Part shown: positions 8,772 to 15,783 of the stretch, one piece after another
How the letters are laid out: each line of letters opens with the position of its first letter
How positions within the stretch are numbered: position 1 is the stretch's first letter
Assembly (NCBI RefSeq): GCF_013367775.1
Contig: NZ_CP055157.1
Location: 1,839,001-1,903,000, forward strand
Length of the DNA stretch: 64,000 nucleotides
DNA from: Microbulbifer sp. YPW1
GTDB lineage: Bacteria > Pseudomonadota > Gammaproteobacteria > Pseudomonadales > Cellvibrionaceae
Direction of reading: 5' to 3'
The notes under the pieces: model-generated
What the model saw: the letters and a program-made list of their open reading frames with translations, nothing else
What the model was told of the DNA's origin: nothing
The model's database searches: none
Position numbers and translations under genes: made by a program

Positions 8772-9566
8772 ATGATTGAGCTGGAGCAGGAAGTATATTC
8801 GAGGATCGTGCCTACTAGTGTTCGAGATGTAGGTAAATGCTATTACTGTGGATGTGAAGCTGAAGCATGTTTCGATGATTTTGCGCCACCGAAGTCTAGC
8901 GTTTCTTTTTACCTAAATTCGGGTGAAAACTGTTCATTTGCTGTAATACCCTCGTGTAAAGAGTGCCATTTTTTTTTGAAGACCTGTAGGGATGGGCTGC
9001 TTGAAGGCAGGAAGTTGTTTGTCAACAGGTGCATAAAGAAAAAATATAGAAAAGCGCTTAATATTTACGAGAGGTGGAGTGAAGAAGAGCTCGAAAATTT
9101 AAGTAGAACATTCTCTGAAAGTGTCAAGGCGGGAATTAGGCTAGGTGAGGAGGCTTATGTGCGCCTTAAATTTCCTGGGTATGAGTACGAGATCGACGGC
9201 ACTGTGTTCCATGCAAGACGTAGGAGTGTCGAATTATTTACCGTTTTCGGAGAAGAATTCGATAATTATAGAAATGCACTTCAATTTGCCGCTCGAACAT
9301 ATCGTATTAATATTAATGTCCTTAAAGAATGGTTGATCGAGCACGGAGCAAACTTCGACGAGGCGATTAATGCTTATTTTCGGCACATAGAGGAAGAAAA
9401 GCTTAGAAAGAAAAAGGATAAACTATGCCGTGAGTTTGCTAAAACCTATAAACAAAATAGCAATTTTGTGAAAGGGGCCTTGGACGCATATATGGATGCC
9501 AATCCATCGCTTTCTATGGAAGAGTGTCTGCAACTTATTTATAAAGAAAGAGTAAAAAAAGCTTAA
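8772..9566 (+). CDS. Divergent HNH-like zinc protein paired with the helicase
   Basis: The 264-residue N-terminus has the skeleton of an HNH/zinc nuclease: C23-x2-C26, then DDFAPPKS (residues 35-42) where classical HNH enzymes have DHxxP, then N53, then SCKECH (residues 61-66). The central histidine of the first HNH position is replaced by aspartate, so this is either a divergent nuclease or a zinc-binding recognition domain. Residues 80-264 are helical, charged and Lys-rich (about 205-225), with no family I know. It starts 5 bp after the helicase stop, shares its AT-rich composition, and is probably its partner. No established named system is claimed. Confidence 0.6.
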   Translation: MIELEQEVYSRIVPTSVRDVGKCYYCGCEAEACFDDFAPPKSSVSFYLNSGENCSFAVIPSCKECHFFLKTCRDGLLEGRKLFVNRCIKKKYRKALNIYERWSEEELENLSRTFSESVKAGIRLGEEAYVRLKFPGYEYEIDGTVFHARRRSVELFTVFGEEFDNYRNALQFAARTYRININVLKEWLIEHGANFDEAINAYFRHIEEEKLRKKKDKLCREFAKTYKQNSNFVKGALDAYMDANPSLSMEECLQLIYKERVKKA

Positions 9567-9734
9567 GTCCAAAAAAACGTGATTCTCCAATATGGTGCTG
9601 CCCAAGTTGCTCGGCTGAAATAACCCAGATAATGCTCAATTTCTTGATGATGCGTTTTGCACTCTGGAGGTCGTCCCATTCAATGGCTACAAGATCGGTT
9701 TTCTGAATCCAATTTGTGTATTGCGTACAGTTTC

Positions 9735-10439
9735 TTATCCACCAAAATCCCCCTGCTCAATCCGCTCTAATAAGGCAATAACTTTTTCTCGCCCGCCGTT
9801 AGTGGGAAGCAGGGCTGCTGGTGGGCACCCAATTGCCGGGACATGAGTTACAAACCAAAGCTTGGCTTTTTCCTCGCTCGAAAAGACCCTTACTGCGAAA
9901 GTCCATACATCAAGCAGCTGGAGAATTTTCTCAGTATTTTTCTCAACCGCGCAATGATGAGATTCGTTATCTGTCTCGGCGGCAGAGAGCCATTCGGTGT
10001 CATCCTGATCAGGAACAAATCTGGTTGCGGGGCTTGCCTTGGTCTGTTTCTCAAAAACCAGATCCTGCACAGAAAGCTGCTGATCAAGGAATCCACGGAC
10101 CATGTACATCCCCAGCATGCCGTGGCGCTCCACAATCTCTATAGCAGTCAGTCCGTCAAAGTGTTTATTTGGTTGTGATACCCATTGATACACCAAGTCT
10201 CTATTCTCGGGAAAAAGTACGCGCAGAGATTTATGGATGCGTAGCAGGGTACTGGCTCGCTCGACCTTGTCACGGTCGACGGCCAAAGATCCCCGGGAGA
10301 GATACTCGTTCGGATCAATGTGGCTCTCACGATCAAGACCGAGCAAGCTTAGCCTCTGGGGAGTGCTCAGCTGCCAATGCTCAAAGAGCTTGAGCAGCAT
10401 CTGACCGATCCGGCTCCTTTCCTTGGGTCCTCCTGTCAT
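9735..10439 (-). CDS. MbcA/ParS/Xre-type antitoxin with two toxin-binding-like domains
   Basis: The 234-residue protein looks like a full MbcA/ParS/Xre-family antitoxin. It has an LLKLFEHWQLS-type N-terminus, a central LLRIHKSLRVLFP segment near residue 66, and a WVSQPNKHFDGLTAIEIV toxin-binding signature near 85-105. A second similar module follows a linker: VFSSEEKAKLWF near residue 190, then PAALLPTNGGREKVIALLERI to the end. Ordinary family members have one copy in 100-150 residues, so this is a doubled or fused form. The ATG overlaps the upstream gene by 4 bp. These antitoxins usually neutralise NAD-consuming RES-domain toxins, but no RES protein is visible beside it. Confidence 0.7.
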   Translation of the reverse strand: MTGGPKERSRIGQMLLKLFEHWQLSTPQRLSLLGLDRESHIDPNEYLSRGSLAVDRDKVERASTLLRIHKSLRVLFPENRDLVYQWVSQPNKHFDGLTAIEIVERHGMLGMYMVRGFLDQQLSVQDLVFEKQTKASPATRFVPDQDDTEWLSAAETDNESHHCAVEKNTEKILQLLDVWTFAVRVFSSEEKAKLWFVTHVPAIGCPPAALLPTNGGREKVIALLERIEQGDFGG

Positions 10440-10801
10440 GAAGCTTCTTCCCCATTCCGCAGTTGCTGATGGTCCGGTTTTGCGCCATCCCTCCTATGCT
10501 CCGGCCAACAAATGGCCTCAGCCAATACCCCTTCTTGGCTCATCCAATCACCTATACACACCCAGGCAAACCAGTCCCCGACTTCAGGAATTGAACAGCC
10601 GCTACTATCAGCTAGCACGACGCAGTATGGTTGATTCTGGAATTTGAACCGGGACATTAGTGACGTATGACCGGGATAAGTCGGGATTCTTTCAAAATCG
10701 TCTATCTGTTGTGGCATCTCAAAAAAGCAGGCTTCCGCTAGCTGGTCATGCCCATTTTTACGTAGGGCGGTACGCAGTGATTGTCGAATTGTGGATAGCA
10801 T
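10436..10801 (-). CDS. Hypothetical protein coupled to the double-domain antitoxin
   Basis: The start at 10801 was chosen because an AGGAG ribosome site lies about 8 bp upstream. It gives 121 residues (MLSTIRQSLRTALRKNG...). An open-frame extension to 10924 looks non-coding. The protein has a basic N-terminal helix, a soluble middle with RFKFQNQPYCVVLADSSG, and a Trp-rich stretch (VGDWFAWVCIGDWMSQEG). I recognise no family. Its stop overlaps the antitoxin start (ATGA), so the pair is co-translated. It could be an unrecognised toxin or an accessory protein; the order (unknown gene first, antitoxin second) is the reverse of mbcAT-like pairs. Confidence 0.55.
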   Translation of the reverse strand: MLSTIRQSLRTALRKNGHDQLAEACFFEMPQQIDDFERIPTYPGHTSLMSRFKFQNQPYCVVLADSSGCSIPEVGDWFAWVCIGDWMSQEGVLAEAICWPEHRRDGAKPDHQQLRNGEEAS

Positions 10802-11640
10802 GATCTTTCTCCTGTTCAGAGATTTCACAATATCCCCAGTTGAATAAATGCAACTTCCCCTGTGTCGACGCCTTTGGCTCCTCTCCATAGCATGGCGATA
10901 AGGTCCAATTCTCTGTTGATCCATGAGCTGATGGCTTGCCAGTTAACCACCTTGTCCTCGCCCGGCCAGCTCATGAGTAAACCCAACGTAGGGAGTTGGG
11001 TTACACAATGCCAGCTGCGCAACAGGCAGGTAGACGCGAGCGCCCCAAGTTTGGGGGTCTCTCGGATACGCGTTACACGTCGATTTAAAGGGCTAGAGTA
11101 TCGCCGGACCGGAACAAGCGGTGGTTGCGGCGGCGTGGAGGGCGGTCCCAGAGGCGAGCGCGTGGTAGACAGCAGGAGCTCTGCATCGGAAAGCAGAGGG
11201 GCCTTGGTGTAGCGGGTAAGGGCACTGGATCGCACCAGGCGGACATGCCCGTGAGGTGCAACCCTGTGGCCGAGACCAGCAAGGCAGGCGGCCTGAACGG
11301 ACAGCTGCACAACGTGATTGGGCCACACAGCGGCACGGTTGCCGCGGCGCACGGTCATGGTTTCGACCGTCACTAGCCCCACACGGGTGGTAGTGCCTGA
11401 TCAATCCGGCAATGGAACGGGTACTGTGCACGCAGGACAGGGGTGCGCAAGTTGAAATATAGCCTGCCACACGCAGGTCATCTGGGAGACCAATACGCAC
11501 CAACCACCGGCAAATCACGACGAAAAAAAGGGCAAGAAGGGCTGCGATAGTAAGAAGTTTCTGGGCGCGAGCATAGCGGTTGCCCGCAGAAACTAGCAGG
11601 CACAGTGGGGCATGTCTTAAGGAGCCTCGCTCCGTTTGCC
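10802..11640. other. Region without a confident gene
   Basis: Several frames are open here, but none has good codon texture, a ribosome site and a family match. The most protein-like piece is minus-strand, around 11480-11590: a hydrophobic stretch with LLTIAALLALFFVVICRWLV, possibly the relic of a membrane protein. The minus-strand frame ending at 10825 is also open for 185 codons but rich in Pro/Arg/Ser in the way shadow frames are. I treat the stretch as decayed element DNA. Confidence 0.4.
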
Positions 11641-11664
11641 CCCCCGTTGGGATAATAGTAGTTC

Positions 11665-11806
11665 GTTTGTCCGAGAATATTCTCGGAGTAACAAACAGAG
11701 GGTAGGGTTTTCGGAGTAACAAACGGGATGCACCGATTCCGGAGTATCTAACAAGGTGGGGTTTTTGGAGTAACTAACGAAATGCACGTTTTTCGGAGTA
11801 ATAAAC
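11665..11806. repeat. Five direct repeats at 27-28-bp period beside a 16-bp palindrome
   Basis: A GGAGTAAC(A/T)AAC-type motif begins at 11685, 11713, 11741 (diverged), 11768 and 11795, a spacing of 28, 28, 27 and 27 bp. Parts of the spacers also repeat (ATGCAC at two positions). The first copy overlaps the right side of a perfect palindrome, CCGAGAATATTCTCGG (11671-11686), whose outer flanks GTTTGT and ACAAAC are also complementary. Regular spacing near 2.6 helical turns suggests iteron-like protein binding, for example for replication or control of the element. Function is inferred. Confidence 0.65.
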
Positions 11807-11831
11807 AACACGGAAAACGCTGGATATCCAA

Positions 11832-12028
11832 ATGTCGCCAGAGGGAGGCGATTTGGGCACCTCGAAGCGGGTATACAGGAGAGGCGTGGATACACTGCCG
11901 AAGCCACGATATGAAAAAGCTGAGCCGGAAGACAAGATATGTTCATTGGGTGATGTCAGGTAAGAGAGGGCTGTGGCAAGAGCGTGGTTTCCAGACTGCT
12001 AGAAGCATTGATATGCGGTGGTTACTGA
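11832..12028 (+). pseudogene. Frameshifted coding remnant with a P-loop-like fragment
   Basis: An ATG at 11832 opens 43 codons (MSPEGGDLGTSKRV...LGDVR) ending at 11963. The next reading frame continues from 11960 as VREGCGKSVVSRLLEALICG and stops at 12028. The second piece resembles the GKS(V)V start of ParA/TraL-like ATPases, with the usual glycine-rich loop eroded. A single frameshift near 11960 would join the two pieces. The assignment to an ATPase is weak; the picture of a decayed gene is stronger. Confidence 0.35.
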
Positions 12029-12072
12029 AGCCGGAGGATCGACATAGAGTCGAACAGCGCGATCCTCGCTGA

Positions 12073-12297
12073 ATACCGGGGTTTGGAGCATGCGATTTCT
12101 ACTTTGCTAACAACGAGGAACTGGTGGGTATGCTCTATGGGCTGAGCGTTACTTACGTGGCCAGGTACAACCAGCACTTCGGGAAGCTGGTGGTTGACGG
12201 AAAGCCTGTCGATGAATCACCGCAGTGGTTGAGACTTCAGAAAAAATTGAGGTTGCCGTACGTCGGGGAAGGCCGGCACTTCCAGGTACCCGAATGA
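12073..12297 (+). pseudogene. Small remnant gene without start codon
   Basis: A 74-codon open stretch has protein-like composition (ANNEELVGMLYGLSVTYVAR..., VGEGRHFQVPE at the end) but no upstream ATG; a stop lies just before it. An internal ATG at GMLYG would give a shorter product. Its TGA overlaps the ATG of the next tiny frame (ATGA), as expected for a former operon. The family is unknown. Confidence 0.35.
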
Positions 12298-12359
12298 ATG
12301 AAGAGTGGCTCGAACGGACCGGGGCTGCGAGATACCTAGGAGTGACACCACCTGATTAA
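12294..12359 (+). pseudogene. Truncated AlpA/MerR-like helix-turn-helix gene
   Basis: The frame opens MNEEWLERTGAARYLGVTPP and stops after 21 residues. The GAARYLGVTPP segment is the first helix and turn of AlpA/excisionase-type DNA-binding domains, which usually continue with VYRW; VYRGYR appears in another frame at about 12360-12377, just past the stop. I read this as a dead paralogue of the intact AlpA-like gene at 13381. Confidence 0.4.
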
Positions 12360-12686
12360 GTTTACCGTGGGTACCGGTAAGAACTTGTCGATGGTGGATG
12401 CAGGCACAGCTGCTGGAATTTACGCTACCAACCTACACAATTAACACCCCTATCTCTTCATCGATAGGGTGTCCCCCCCTCCCCGAAAAAACATCTCTCA
12501 CACCCCACCGAAAAGGCCTCCTTCCCCAATAGGGGCCATGCAAAAAATATCGTGGTGTCCCGAGATAACGCACATGGTTTCATCTGTTCCACGCGGAATG
12601 TGGAACGGGAACGGATAAAGCATTTTGAGTTGACTGAAAAATGTGCAATTTACTATAAATCAAGAGCTTGCCGCTGTTATAGAGTG
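12360..12686. other. Non-coding spacer with two hairpins
   Basis: No gene seen. A GATAGGGTG-type hairpin at about 12446-12472 (imperfect arms) is followed by a C-rich run. A perfect 7-bp inverted repeat (GTTCCAC / GTGGAAC) lies at 12586-12606; its left part, TGTTCCACGCGGAA, is three mismatches from a known chromosomal parS variant. It directly precedes the palindrome array. Confidence 0.35.
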
Positions 12687-13025
12687 TGTCTTTGCAGAGA
12701 AAAAGGGGCAAAAAGATCTGGATTCGTCAGGTGTCTCCCGGGAGACAAAAGGGCAAAAAAATCTAAATTCGTCAGGTGTCTCCCGGGAGACAAAGGGGCA
12801 AAAAATCTGGATTCGTCAGGTGTCTCCCGGGAGACAAAAGGGCAAAAAAATCTAGATTCGTCAGGTGTCTCCCGGGAGACAAAGGGGTAAAAAATCTGGA
12901 TTCGCAGGTGTCTCCGGGGAGACAAAAGGGCAAAAAAATCTGGATTCGTCAGGTGTCTCCCGGGAGACAAAGGGCCTAAAACTCGGGATTCGTCAGGTGT
13001 CTCCGGGGGAAAAAGGGCAAAAATG
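12687..13025. repeat. Array of eight 43-45-bp units each carrying a 16-bp palindrome
   Basis: The palindrome TGTCTCCCGGGAGACA starts at 12732, 12777, 12821, 12866 and 12954. A copy with one central change is at 12909, a degenerate last copy at 12998 and a degenerate first copy at 12687. Periods are 45, 45, 44, 45, 43, 45 and 44 bp. Between palindromes lies a conserved spacer (AAAGGGGCAAAAAATCT type, then GGATTCGTCAGG). Open frames through the array are repeat artefacts. The palindrome shares 12 of 16 positions with the parS consensus TGTTTCACGTGAAACA and the CCCGGG core of the Noc site. Binding by a ParB-like protein is inference; no parB is visible in the window. Confidence 0.85.
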
Positions 13026-13380
13026 ATGGGGATGGACCGCTGATTTCGCTGTCCTTCCATGTGTAAACCCAGCAGATATATAGGTCTTTCATTTTCTGGT
13101 GTGCGAGGAGGCGGCGGGAGTCGACCGTCTTGGGTCTAGTTGCCCGCGGATACGGGTGTATATCACGTGCGAGGGCAAGGGTAAGCCTGAGTGATACGGC
13201 CCGTGTTTACGAGACAAGCAGGAGGTTAGTTGGCAGGGTGTGCTACATGTTTTACGCGACGCCAGAAGCGCGGCTAATTTCAATTTGCGGCGAGGGACGG
13301 GTAATTGGGGGCCTCTCGCAGCAACGCATTTTTCCGGAGTGTGGTATCAATGTTGTTGAAAACCAATAGAGAGGTGAGTC
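13026..13380. other. Spacer upstream of the AlpA-like gene
   Basis: No gene is supported. A 79-codon plus-strand frame (13130-13369) lacks a ribosome site and any recognisable motif. The stretch presumably contains the promoter of the AlpA-like gene. Confidence 0.35.
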
Positions 13381-13569
13381 ATGGAAAAAGTAGATAAGTT
13401 TCAACTGCTACGCCGGTCTGAAGTTGCTCAGCTGCTGGGTATAGGGGAATCAACATGGTCGAGGTGGGTGGCAGAGGGGCGGGCGCCCCGACCGATTCGT
13501 CTGTCGTCCCACACGGTGGCCTGGCGCCACTCGGATATACTGGAGTTTATTAATGATAGAGAAGACTGA
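13381..13569 (+). CDS. AlpA-family regulator/excisionase-like protein
   Basis: A 62-residue protein with the AlpA-type winged-helix layout: LLRRSEVAQLLGIGESTWSRWVAEGRAPRPIRL, then AWRHSDILEFIN. An AGAGAGGTGAG ribosome site stands just before the ATG. In P4-like and related elements AlpA relatives act on integrase expression and excision. It lies 17 bp from the 3' end of the integrase gene and converges with it, at the tRNA end of the island. Confidence 0.85.
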   Translation: MEKVDKFQLLRRSEVAQLLGIGESTWSRWVAEGRAPRPIRLSSHTVAWRHSDILEFINDRED

Positions 13570-13586
13570 TGTAGAGGCCCCTTTGG

Positions 13587-14834
13587 CTAGCTGCTTTTTA
13601 TCGCGACTCGTTTCAGTTCGTCCAGGTAGTCTGCCCATTTTTGCATCATGGTGCGGCGCTCGGGCAGATGTGTGGTGCGATTGTAAGCTCGGCCGAGTGA
13701 GTCGCGCACACGGTGCGCAAGTTGCGCTTCGATGAGCTCTACTCGTTCGTGAAGTGTTTCATCAAGCAATGTGCGTGCACTTGCCCTAAATCCGTGTGCG
13801 CTATGCTCCGGCCTTTTGGTGTGACTTTTTTGGCTATTAATTCGATCTTTGTAGCCGAGTTTTTCTAGGGCACGATTTAGCGACTCTGGATTCGCGTGAT
13901 TTTGGTGGTCGCGTTGACCGCGAAACACGTACGGTAGGTGACCAGTGTAGGGATGAATTGTTCTAAGCAGATCGATTGCCTGCCGTGACAGGGGAACTAG
14001 GTGATCCATTTTATTGCTTTTCCCTTCCTTTTTATCTTGCCAGGGAATAGTCCAAAGAGATTCTTCCCAATTGATATTCTCCCAGCGCATTTTGGCTAGC
14101 TCGACCGGGCGCTGAAAAACCAGTGGTGCGACCTGCAGCATGGTGCGGATGACCATAGACCCTTGGTAATTGTCGATAGCGACAAGTAGGCGTCCGAATT
14201 TAGCCGGTTCCACAATTGCCGCATGATGCTCGACCTGTTTCGGTGGCAGCACGCCCTGAAGTACCGCAGCCGGATTGTGGCGAGCGAGTCCGGATTGAAC
14301 AGCAAACCTCAGAATCTGATTCAAAACTTGCCGTGCGTTATGCGCTGACTCCAATGCACCGCGGCCTGCAATCTCCTTTAGGAGCTGTGCGAGCTCAAAT
14401 GTCTCAATCTCGGTTACCGGGCGTGATCGCAAACGCGGAATAAGATCATTATCCAGTAGTGCCCGCCGCTTTTTCCGCGTCGACTGTGCCCAGGTTGGTT
14501 CACGGAGTTCATACCAGTGCTCGGCCACCTGCTCGAATCGATTATTTTGGATTTGAAATTTCTCCCGATCTTTTTGTTCACGCCAGATGCGGGGATCGAT
14601 CCCATCTGCCAATAGCTCTCGGTAATGGTCACGAACTGCTCGGGCCTTTTTGAGGGAGACAGCGGGGTAGGTGCCGAGGCCGATGTCGCACCTTTGCCCC
14701 TGCCAGACATAGCGGAAGAGCCAGCGTTTGGTGCCACTGGGAAGTACCTCGATCAGCAGGCCCTGCCCATCGCTCTTTCTGTACTTTTTATGCTCTGGCT
14801 TCAGAGACTTCAATTTGGGGTCTGTCAAATGCAT
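13587..14834 (-). CDS. P4-type tyrosine integrase
   Basis: I use the ATG at 14834 (415 residues, MHLTDPKLKSLKPEHKKYRK...), preceded by AGGAG 10 bp upstream. The open frame to 15185 overlaps att and arm-site DNA and lacks family character. Residues 1-95 are the DUF4102 arm-binding domain (DGQGLLIEV, RYVWQGQRCDIGLGTYP). The core domain follows, and the catalytic domain shows RPVELAKMRW (first Arg), HGFRASARTLL (His-x-x-Arg) and the nucleophile in AYNRTTHLPERR. It catalyses site-specific recombination at the neighbouring tRNA-Phe gene. It is transcribed away from the tRNA, as usual for such islands. Confidence 0.92.
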   Translation of the reverse strand: MHLTDPKLKSLKPEHKKYRKSDGQGLLIEVLPSGTKRWLFRYVWQGQRCDIGLGTYPAVSLKKARAVRDHYRELLADGIDPRIWREQKDREKFQIQNNRFEQVAEHWYELREPTWAQSTRKKRRALLDNDLIPRLRSRPVTEIETFELAQLLKEIAGRGALESAHNARQVLNQILRFAVQSGLARHNPAAVLQGVLPPKQVEHHAAIVEPAKFGRLLVAIDNYQGSMVIRTMLQVAPLVFQRPVELAKMRWENINWEESLWTIPWQDKKEGKSNKMDHLVPLSRQAIDLLRTIHPYTGHLPYVFRGQRDHQNHANPESLNRALEKLGYKDRINSQKSHTKRPEHSAHGFRASARTLLDETLHERVELIEAQLAHRVRDSLGRAYNRTTHLPERRTMMQKWADYLDELKRVAIKSS

Positions 14835-15250
14835 GGGGCTTGCTCTCCTATCCTCTCTGGCGTGTAGGTAGTGCCGATGATTGTTGCCTCGCGACAAGGC
14901 GCACCAAGGGTGCTCGTCGTGCAGAGGTACATGCTGGCAAGGAACCGGTAGCGCAGGTGCGGCGAGCGCCGGGGATAGAGGGGGTGCTCGCCTACGGCGT
15001 GATCGGAGGCGGGGTGCTTGAATTTGGAGGGTTGGCGTAGGGTAACAATTCGCGCTAACGCCCATGGTATAAGGGCTGGAGGCCGATTGTGTGGGTACGA
15101 AATTGCGGAAAGGCGCCGTAACCACACCCGTAACCACAGATTGTGGGTATACAGGGAGTGGACGTGAGTCGTTCTGAGAAAACAAAAAAGCCAGCAGACC
15201 TTATGGTTGCTGGCTTTTGAGCGTATCGGAGAAAATCCGATAATGGTAGA
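14835..15250. other. Integrase upstream and attachment region
   Basis: This non-coding stretch between the integrase start and the tRNA-Phe 3' end must contain one element boundary, most likely within or next to the tRNA 3' half. Four short repeats look like candidate integrase arm sites: GTGGGTA at 15091 and 15143, and GTAACCACA at 15118 and 15130, the second motif being close to the inverse of the first. The other att site is outside the window, so the core sequence cannot be fixed here. Confidence 0.5.
15185..15218 (-). terminator. Rho-independent terminator after tRNA-Phe
   Basis: A 7-bp stem (GCCAGCA / TGCTGGC) with an 11-nt loop is followed on the minus strand by six U residues. It lies about 35 bp beyond the tRNA 3' end. 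Confidence 0.75.
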
Positions 15251-15326
15251 TGGTGCCCAGAGGCGGAATCGAACCACCGACACGGGGATTTTCAATCCCC
15301 TGCTCTACCGACTGAGCTATCTGGGC
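15251..15326 (-). tRNA. tRNA-Phe (GAA)
   Basis: The 76-nt gene on the minus strand folds into a standard cloverleaf. It starts GCCCAGATAGCTCAG, the anticodon stem GGGGA/TCCCC encloses the loop TTGAAAA (anticodon GAA), the T-arm contains GGTTCGATTCC, and CCA is encoded at the 3' end. The 3' end faces the integrase, making this the integration target of the island. Confidence 0.97.
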
Positions 15327-15365
15327 TTTGCTGATTTCGGGGATGTCCCCGGCAGCGAGGCGCGT

Positions 15366-15394
15366 ATTAAACCTGCTCTTCCGGGGGGAGTCAA
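15366..15394 (-). promoter_or_regulatory. sigma70 promoter of tRNA-Phe
   Basis: On the minus strand TTGACT and TTTAAT are separated by exactly 17 bp, with the -10 box about 40 bp before the tRNA 5' end. A GC-rich stretch lies between -10 and the gene, as is common for stringently controlled tRNA promoters. Confidence 0.75.
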
Positions 15395-15492
15395 CCCCTT
15401 GATTGATAAATAGTTTTTGCTGTTTGTGAGCGGTTGCTTACCCGGCGTGGTTATCTTCACTGCGCCGGGTGCTGTGGCGCTGGTGGGGTGCG

Positions 15493-15768
15493 CTATTTGT
15501 CCGCTTCCGGTACGTAGCCTTCCGCTGCGTCGTAGTCTTCCCCGCTGAGGAATTTGGCCATCTGCTCGGCGAGGTAGGCGCGGGCGGAGGGCTCCATCAT
15601 GTTGAGGCGCTTCTCGTTGATCAGCATGGTCTGGTGCGCCATCCACTCCTGCCAGGCCTTGGCGGAGACGTTCTCGTAGATATCCTGGCCCTTGGGGCCG
15701 GGGAAGGGCGGATTGGGGAGACCTTCCAGTTCCTGTTGGTATTTGCGGCAGAAGACGGTGCGGGACAT
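15493..15768 (-). CDS. yggX: Fe(II)-trafficking/oxidative damage protection protein YggX
   Basis: The 91-residue protein matches YggX over its full length: [11 protein letters not shown] with the conserved Cys7, [38 protein letters not shown], and the PEADK end. It protects iron-sulphur clusters and DNA from oxidative stress in the cytoplasm. It starts 15 bp after mutY; the mutY-yggX pairing is widespread in gammaproteobacteria, linking DNA repair and iron-sulphur cluster upkeep. Confidence 0.95.
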   Translation of the reverse strand: MSRTVFCRKYQQELEGLPNPPFPGPKGQDIYENVSAKAWQEWMAHQTMLINEKRLNMMEPSARAYLAEQMAKFLSGEDYDAAEGYVPEADK

Positions 15769-15783
15769 GGGTTCTCCTAGGTT

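Noticed and set aside
9567..9734. Minus-strand frame after the antitoxin (VAIEWDDLQSAKRIIKKL) as a possible toxin fragment.
   Set aside because: It has no start codon, runs into the 3' end of the opposite gene and shows no RES-toxin motif.
10825..11722. Overlapping 185- and 209-codon minus-strand frames as genes.
   Set aside because: They overlap each other, are Pro/Arg/Ser-rich, have no ribosome site and match no family; only a hydrophobic stretch looks protein-like.
12687..13025. CRISPR array.
   Set aside because: The sequence between palindromes is conserved from unit to unit, so there are no unique spacers, and no cas gene is nearby.
12552..13060. Open reading frames on both strands through the palindrome array (VSRETKGQK-type repeats).
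   Set aside because: They only translate the DNA repeat, have no ribosome site or unique sequence, and several frames are open at once.
14835..15185. 117-residue N-terminal extension of the integrase.
   Set aside because: It lacks family similarity, covers att and repeat DNA, and an ATG with a good ribosome site at 14834 gives the normal integrase length.
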